10,289 nucleotides of DNA from JAKACA01 sp050008715 (GTDB lineage Bacteria; Actinomycetota; Acidimicrobiia; Acidimicrobiales; Bog-793). The stretch spans positions 1 through 10,289 of the forward strand of contig JBEKMC010000120.1 in NCBI GenBank assembly GCA_050008715.1, written 5' to 3'. This document shows, piece after piece, positions 6,110 to 10,289 of the stretch. Made by a program: the position numbers and the translations under genes. A model generated the notes under the pieces. That model had not been told where the DNA came from and made no database searches. It saw nothing but the letters and a program-made list of their open reading frames with translations. Position 1 is the first letter of the stretch; the number at the start of each line of letters is the position of its first letter.

Positions 6110-7318
6110 ATGGCACCGCGCGTAGTGCTCGCATATTCAGGAGGCCTCGACACGTCCGTGGCCGTCCACTGGCTGGGCTCGGAGCTCGGCTACGAAGTCA
6201 TCGCCGTCGCCGTCGACGTCGGCCAAGGTGGGGACCTCGGGCCGCTGCCGGAGCGTGCCCGCGCCGCCGGCGCCATCGACGCCGTCGTCATCGACGCACG
6301 CGACGAGTTCGCCCACGACATCATCGTGCCGACGCTGGCGGCGAACGCCCGCTACGAGGGCCGGTACCCCCTCGTCTCTGCCTTGTCGCGCCCGCTCATC
6401 GTGAAGCACCTCGTCGAGACGGCCCGCCAGTTCGGTGCCGTCGCAGTCGCCCACGGCTGCACCGGCAAGGGCAACGACCAGGTTCGCTTCGACGTCGCAA
6501 CGCGGGCGCTGGCGCCGGATCTCGACATCGTGGCGCCCGTTCGGACCTGGGGGATGTCCCGGGAGCAGACGATCGACTATGCCGAGAAGCACGATCTCCC
6601 GATCACGATCTCACGAGACCGCATCTACTCGATCGACGAGAACCTCTGGGGCCGTTCGATCGAGTGCGGCATCCTCGAGGACCCATGGGAGGCACCTCCT
6701 GCCGACGTGTTCACCCGTACGGTGCCGACGGCGACTGAGGTCTTCGAGGTCGTGGTGGGTTTCGAGGCGGGAGTGCCCGTGAGCCTCGACGGGGAGCAGC
6801 TTGGCCTCGTCGAGCTGATCGGGCGCGTCGATGCGGCTGCAGGGTCGATCGGGTACGGCCGGGTGGACATGGTGGAGGGACGTCGCGTCGGAATCAAGAG
6901 CCGCGAGGTCTACGAGTGCCCAGGCGCGTTGGCGCTCATCGCCGCTCACCTCGACCTCGAGGGGATGACGCTCGAGCGCGATGTCGCCCACGAGAAGGCG
7001 CGGCTGGAGCCTCGCTTTGCCGAGCTGGCATATGACGGCCATTGGTACTCGCCGCTTCGCGAGGCCGTTTCCGCCTTCATGGGCGACACGCAGCGCTACG
7101 TCACGGGCGAGGTGCGCCTGCGACTCACGCCGGGCGGGGGGCTCGAGATCGTCGGGCGACGCAGCCCGGTCGGCCTCTACGTGCACGACCTCGCCACCTA
7201 CGACGCCGCCGACTCCTTCCGGCACGGTGACGCCGAGGGCTTCGTGCGGCTGTTCGGCCTCGGGATCGAGACGTGGGCAGCCCGCCAGGGAGCGCTGCGG
7301 GGGACGCCACCCTCATGA
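6110..7318 (+). CDS. argG: Argininosuccinate synthase
   Basis: ArgG condenses citrulline and aspartate with ATP to argininosuccinate. The N-type ATP pyrophosphatase loop is AYSGGLDTS (8-16). Further family motifs are RYEGRYPLVSALSRPLI (81-97), AHGCTGKGNDQVRF (114-127, citrulline/aspartate site) and the loop DENLWGRSIECG (176-187). Length is 402 aa, the usual value. The ATG at 6110 was chosen because only six residues precede the hydrophobic strand into the loop, and GGAAGG lies 9 nt upstream. The open frame extends far upstream through argR but without protein-like sequence. A 107-nt gap separates it from argR. This is the only break in the operon, so separate control of argGH is possible, though I see no convincing promoter. 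The stop overlaps the argH start (ATGA). Confidence 0.97.
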   Translation: MAPRVVLAYSGGLDTSVAVHWLGSELGYEVIAVAVDVGQGGDLGPLPERARAAGAIDAVVIDARDEFAHDIIVPTLAANARYEGRYPLVSALSRPLIVKHLVETARQFGAVAVAHGCTGKGNDQVRFDVATRALAPDLDIVAPVRTWGMSREQTIDYAEKHDLPITISRDRIYSIDENLWGRSIECGILEDPWEAPPADVFTRTVPTATEVFEVVVGFEAGVPVSLDGEQLGLVELIGRVDAAAGSIGYGRVDMVEGRRVGIKSREVYECPGALALIAAHLDLEGMTLERDVAHEKARLEPRFAELAYDGHWYSPLREAVSAFMGDTQRYVTGEVRLRLTPGGGLEIVGRRSPVGLYVHDLATYDAADSFRHGDAEGFVRLFGLGIETWAARQGALRGTPPS

Positions 7319-8703
7319 CCCTCTGGGCCCCGAGGATGGGCGTCCCGCCCGCCGAGGACATGATGGCGTTCACCGCAAGCCTGTCGTTCGACCGCCGGCT
7401 GGCGCCGAGTGACATCCAGGGGTCCATGGCACACGTCCGCGGCCTCGGCCGGGCGGGCATCCTCGATGCGGAGGAGACGACGGCCCTTCTCGACGCCCTG
7501 CAGCGTGCCGGCGACGAGCTGTCCCGGGGCGTGTTCGAGTTCGAGCCCGGCGACGAGGACATCCACACCGCGATCGAGCGTCGCGTCCGCCAACTGGCGG
7601 GCGACGTAGGGGCGAAGCTGCACACCGGTCGCAGCCGCAACGACCAGGTGGCGACGGCGCTCCGGCTCCATGTCCGCGACGAGCTCGGCCGGATCGCCGA
7701 CCTCATCCTCGAGTTGCAGCGCACGTTGTCGAGGCGAGCGAACGAGGCCGGCCAGACGTACCTGCCTGGCTACACGCACCTACAGCGGGCGCAGCCCATC
7801 CTGCTCGCACATCAGATCCTCGCTCACGGCTGGGCGTTCGCCCGCGACGTCGACCGGCTGCTCGCGACACTTGCGCGCATGGACGTCTCGCCGCTCGGTG
7901 CGGCCGCCCTGGCCGGCAGCTCGCTCCCGTTGGATGCGGACGCCGTGGCGGCGGATTTGGGTTTCTCGGGGAGGTTCGAGAACTCCGTCGATGCCGTCAG
8001 CGACCGCGACTTCCTTGCCGAGGCGCTCTTCGACATCGCCCTCATCGGCGTGCACCTCTCCCGCATCGGCGAGGAGGTGGTGATCTTCTCGACCGAGGAG
8101 TTCGGCTTCCTCCGTCTCGACGACGCCTGGGCGACCGGTAGCTCGATGCTGCCGCAGAAGAAGAACCCGGACGTCGCCGAGCTGGCGCGAGGCAAAGCAG
8201 GGCGGCTCATCGGCCATCTCGTCGGCTTCCTCACGACCTTGAAGGGCCTGCCGCTCGCGTACAACCGCGACTTGCAGGAGGACAAGGAGCCCTTCTTCGA
8301 CGCGTCGGACCAGGTCAGCCTTGCGCTCATTGCAGTCGAGGGCCTCTTGTCCACCCTCAAGTACGACACCGAGCGGATGCAGGCGGCCGCGGACGGTGCG
8401 GCGATGGCGGCGGTCGAGCTGGCGGAGTGGCTCGTGGCGGAGGGTATGCCCTTCCGGGACGCCTACGACCTCGTCGGAGCGCTTGTTCGCGAGTCGATCG
8501 AGCGCGGCGTCCCGATGGCCGAGCTCATCGAGTCGCACCCGGCCTTCGGCTCCGACGCCCTAACCCTCCTAGAGCCCGTGGCGGCGTTGCGCCGGCGCAG
8601 GACGGCCGGCAGCTCAGGTCCTGAGGCTGTGGCAGTCCAGCTCGAGCGATTCGCCGCCCGGTTGAAGGAGGACGCCGAGCGCGTGGCCCGCTGGCGCCGC
8701 TGA
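7315..8703 (+). CDS. argH: Argininosuccinate lyase
   Basis: ArgH cleaves argininosuccinate to arginine and fumarate, the last step of the pathway; it is a cytosolic homotetramer of the fumarase/aspartase superfamily. Motifs are EDIHTAIERRV (81-91), HTGRSRNDQVATALRL (103-118), GYTHLQRAQP (152-161) and the mobile catalytic loop GSSMLPQKKNP (275-285). The length, 462 aa, is typical. The N terminus begins MTLWAPRM where most bacterial ArgH proteins have LWGGRF, a local change near the substrate entrance whose effect is unknown. The ATG overlaps the argG TGA, so translation is probably coupled; upstream in-frame codons lie inside argG. The stop is 10 nt before the DNA glycosylase gene, which is probably on the same transcript. 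Confidence 0.97.
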   Translation: MTLWAPRMGVPPAEDMMAFTASLSFDRRLAPSDIQGSMAHVRGLGRAGILDAEETTALLDALQRAGDELSRGVFEFEPGDEDIHTAIERRVRQLAGDVGAKLHTGRSRNDQVATALRLHVRDELGRIADLILELQRTLSRRANEAGQTYLPGYTHLQRAQPILLAHQILAHGWAFARDVDRLLATLARMDVSPLGAAALAGSSLPLDADAVAADLGFSGRFENSVDAVSDRDFLAEALFDIALIGVHLSRIGEEVVIFSTEEFGFLRLDDAWATGSSMLPQKKNPDVAELARGKAGRLIGHLVGFLTTLKGLPLAYNRDLQEDKEPFFDASDQVSLALIAVEGLLSTLKYDTERMQAAADGAAMAAVELAEWLVAEGMPFRDAYDLVGALVRESIERGVPMAELIESHPAFGSDALTLLEPVAALRRRRTAGSSGPEAVAVQLERFAARLKEDAERVARWRR

Positions 8704-8713
8704 GAGGGCGAGG

Positions 8714-9352
8714 ATGAGCCTGGGGCGCCCCCCGATGCCGAGGACCAGCCCGACCCTGCGCAGCAGTCCGGCGATGCTGCGGCGGTTGTTGGCGTCCGAC
8801 CCGGTCGAGGTGGCTCCGCAGTTGCTCAACAAGGTCCTCGCCTGCGGTCCGGTCTCGGGCCGGATCGTCGAGGTGGAGGCCTATCGCGGTTCTGAGGATG
8901 CCGCCTCGCACGCCTTCAGGGGCCGGACGGCGCGCAACGCCGTCATGTTCGGGCCACCGGGCCACCTCTACGTCTACTTCACCTACGGCATGCACTACTG
9001 CTGCAACATCGTCTGCCGTCCCGACGGTGTCGCCGGTGCCGTCCTCCTCCGGGCGTTGGCGCCGATCACGGGGCTCGAGTCCATGCGGAACCGGCGCCCA
9101 GCTCAGCGCCGCGACCGCGATCTCTGCTCCGGGCCGGGCAAGCTCTGCCAGGCGCTCGGGATCGACCGCATCCACGACGGTGTCGATCTTCTGGCGGGCT
9201 CCAGCAGCGTGCGCCTCCTCGACGACGGCACCGCCGCACCCACCGGCTCGGAGTTTGCGACCGGGCCACGCATCGGGATCTCCGCCCAGCTCAGCACGGC
9301 AGGAGAGCCCTGGCGGTTCTGGGTCGCGGGCGATCCCAACGTGTCCAGGTGA
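8714..9352 (+). CDS. mpg: DNA-3-methyladenine glycosylase (AAG/MPG family)
   Basis: This protein is homologous to human AAG and removes alkylated purines such as 3-methyladenine from DNA, starting base excision repair. The family core is plain: GRIVEVEAYRG (49-59, with the catalytic Glu55 and the intercalating-type Tyr57), ASHAFRGRTARNAVMFG (64-80), GHLYVYFTYGMHYCCNIVC (83-101) and GPRIGIS near the C terminus. At 212 aa from this ATG it is slightly longer than many bacterial members. An ATG at 8774 (Met21) would give about 192 aa and a start close to the conserved region. The first ATG was kept because it lies 10 nt after the argH stop with a purine-rich GAGGGCGAGG directly upstream. Co-transcription with argH is likely; a functional link to arginine is not implied. 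In Mycobacterium, mpg also lies downstream of argH, though not directly. Confidence 0.93.
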   Translation: MSLGRPPMPRTSPTLRSSPAMLRRLLASDPVEVAPQLLNKVLACGPVSGRIVEVEAYRGSEDAASHAFRGRTARNAVMFGPPGHLYVYFTYGMHYCCNIVCRPDGVAGAVLLRALAPITGLESMRNRRPAQRRDRDLCSGPGKLCQALGIDRIHDGVDLLAGSSSVRLLDDGTAAPTGSEFATGPRIGISAQLSTAGEPWRFWVAGDPNVSR

Positions 9353-9353
9353 G

Positions 9354-9370
9354 GGTTTCTCCGAGAAACC
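9354..9370 (+). terminator. Possible operon-end hairpin at the mpg stop
   Basis: GGTTTCT (9354-9360) pairs perfectly with AGAAACC (9364-9370) over a 3-nt loop, beginning 2 nt after the mpg stop. No T-run follows, so it may be a weak terminator or a 3' end stabiliser. Confidence 0.4.
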
Positions 9371-9490
9371 GCACGGCCCCCGCCGACCCCCGGGTACTCT
9401 GGCAAGGTCCCGTCGGGTGAAGTTCCTGCTCCGCCGTCTGCTCGACCCCCATCGGGGTCCGTGTGGCCGCTGCGATCCGCAGGGGTTCAT
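9371..9490. other. Spacer between mpg and the rrn promoter
   Basis: I see no credible gene here. It holds a 6-bp hairpin, GACCCC-CATC-GGGGTC (9444-9459), and a 5-bp one, CTGCG-ATC-CGCAG (9470-9482). Either could help stop readthrough from the arg-mpg operon before the rRNA promoter. Neither has a T-run. Confidence 0.5.
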
Positions 9491-9518
9491 TTGACAGGAT
9501 ATGCGGCTCTGCTAGTAT
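9491..9518 (+). promoter_or_regulatory. rrn operon promoter
   Basis: A consensus TTGACA (9491-9496) and TAGTAT (9513-9518) are 16 bp apart, and the -10 is preceded by TGC (extended -10). A start near 9523-9526 is predicted, about 360 nt before the mature 16S. TAGTAT-like -10 elements are common in actinobacterial rrn promoters. I saw no second promoter in the leader. Confidence 0.85.
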
Positions 9519-9553
9519 CAAGAGCCGCTCAGAGCGGAGTTCTGCTCTGAACC

Positions 9554-9592
9554 GGCCCCCCTATGCAGGCGCAACGCCTGCGGCTGGGGGCC
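9554..9592 (+). repeat. Strong two-part hairpin in the rrn leader
   Basis: Lower stem GGCCCCC (9554-9560) pairs with GGGGGCC (9586-9592). Upper stem GCAGGCG (9565-9571) pairs with CGCCTGC (9575-9581) over a CAA loop. A small internal loop separates them. No T-run follows. Confidence 0.7.
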
Positions 9593-9596
9593 TCAA

Positions 9597-9673
9597 GGTG
9601 GGCACTTCCTTCAGGGAAGCATCGCCCGCCGAGCGCGGTGGCACCTCCTTCCGCAAGGAAGCGTGTCCCGCCG
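9597..9673 (+). repeat. Imperfect tandem repeat of a hairpin unit (about 36 nt x 2)
   Basis: Copy 1 is 9597-9631 and copy 2 is 9637-9673. Each runs GGTGG, CAC, CTTCC-loop-GGAAG, then a CCCGCCG tail. The loops differ: TTCAG in copy 1 (stem 9605-9609/9615-9619) and the GNRA-type GCAA in copy 2 (9648-9652/9657-9661). Copy 2 sits 2 nt upstream of boxA, the position of boxB in bacterial rrn leaders. Confidence 0.75.
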
Positions 9674-9675
9674 TC

Positions 9676-9687
9676 GCTCTTTGACAA
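9676..9687 (+). promoter_or_regulatory. boxA antitermination element
   Basis: GCTCTTTGACAA closely resembles the E. coli rrn boxA core (GCTCTTTAACAA), bound in RNA by NusB/NusE in Nus-dependent rRNA antitermination. Position in the leader, upstream of 16S and after a small hairpin, fits. Confidence 0.8.
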
Positions 9688-9717
9688 CGGAGAAGGAACA
9701 GCCAAAAATCAGTGCGG

Positions 9718-9753
9718 GCAACCGACTGTGCCCTTCGGGGTGCACGCGGTTGC
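9718..9753 (+). repeat. UUCG-capped leader hairpin
   Basis: GCAACCG (9718-9724) pairs with CGGTTGC (9747-9753). The inner stem TGTGCCC (9727-9733) pairs with GGGTGCA (9738-9744), including two G-U pairs, over a TTCG tetraloop. A 2x2 internal loop separates them. Confidence 0.7.
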
Positions 9754-9885
9754 TAGAAGTCAATGCATTGGAAAACGGACAACAAAATTTTCCGTTTCTG
9801 ATGCCAGTCGGCAAAGGGGGACCGTTTCCCCGATGCCGGCTCTCCAGATCAAAGTGCTGGGAAGGCAACTTCTTGGTGCGAGATC

Positions 9886-10289
<404 letters not shown>

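Larger units (their letters stand above)
9525..9885 (+). ncRNA. 16S rRNA leader (pre-rRNA 5' spacer)
   Basis: This is the transcribed leader between the promoter and mature 16S; it holds no protein gene. In order it contains: stem TCAGAGC/GCTCTGA (9529-9550); a long hairpin with GGCCCCC/GGGGGCC and GCAGGCG/CGCCTGC arms (9554-9592); two short hairpins in an imperfect tandem repeat (9597-9673); boxA (9676-9687); a UUCG-capped hairpin (9718-9753); stem AAACGGA/TCCGTTT (9773-9797); and a hairpin at 9807-9840 with GGGG/CCCC and a GTCGGCA/TGCCGGC base including one G-U pair. The segment 9841-9885 should contain the RNase III processing strand that pairs with the spacer after 16S, which is outside the window. 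Boundaries are approximate. Confidence 0.75.

Noticed and set aside
9681..9709. Second rrn promoter starting at TTGACA (9681-9686)
   Set aside because: No -10-like element at 16-18 bp (the text there is A-rich, CCAAAAATC); the bases are better explained as part of boxA.

Overview
The window looks like chromosomal DNA from a GC-rich actinobacterium (Actinomycetota). Three observations support this. The arginine genes run in the actinobacterial order with argR inside the operon. Coding frames have strongly GC-biased third positions. A 16S rRNA gene starts at the right end, and by eye its V1-V2 text suggests an Acidimicrobiia-like lineage; that placement is my inference and was not searched.

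Layout. Bases 1-254 hold the C-terminal end of an IS4/IS5-superfamily DDE transposase that runs in from the left. Bases 251-1030 hold two small minus-strand genes of unknown function: a single-pass membrane protein, and downstream of it a proline/alanine-rich, probably disordered protein. A putative small two-helix membrane protein (1078-1290, plus strand) diverges from them. Bases 1291-1422 carry two perfect inverted repeats and then the arginine control region. There, a promoter is overlaid by two ARG-box-like palindromes whose centres lie 20 bp apart, and the predicted transcript starts at the argC ATG (leaderless).

Bases 1423-8703 hold argC-argB-argD-argF-argR-argG-argH, which covers N-acetylglutamyl phosphate to arginine apart from the deacetylation of acetylornithine. 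Five of the six junctions are 4-nt ATGA/GTGA overlaps. Only argR-argG has a gap, and that gap contains a perfect 16-bp tandem repeat and a set of competing hairpins. argJ, normally between argC and argB in actinobacteria, is absent. ArgB nevertheless has the N-terminal helix typical of arginine-inhibited NAG kinases, so argJ is probably elsewhere in the genome. ArgR and its operator upstream of argC would form a feedback loop.

Downstream of argH is an AAG-family 3-methyladenine DNA glycosylase gene (8714-9352). Then comes about 530 bp without protein genes: two hairpins that may end the arg-mpg transcript, a strong rrn promoter (TTGACA-16-TAGTAT), and a 16S leader of about 360 nt rich in hairpins and containing a boxA antitermination element. 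The 16S gene begins near 9886 and is cut by the window edge.

I see no wholly new system. The most interesting parts are regulatory: the leaderless ARG-box promoter, the argJ gap, the argR-argG spacer and the repeated-hairpin rrn leader.
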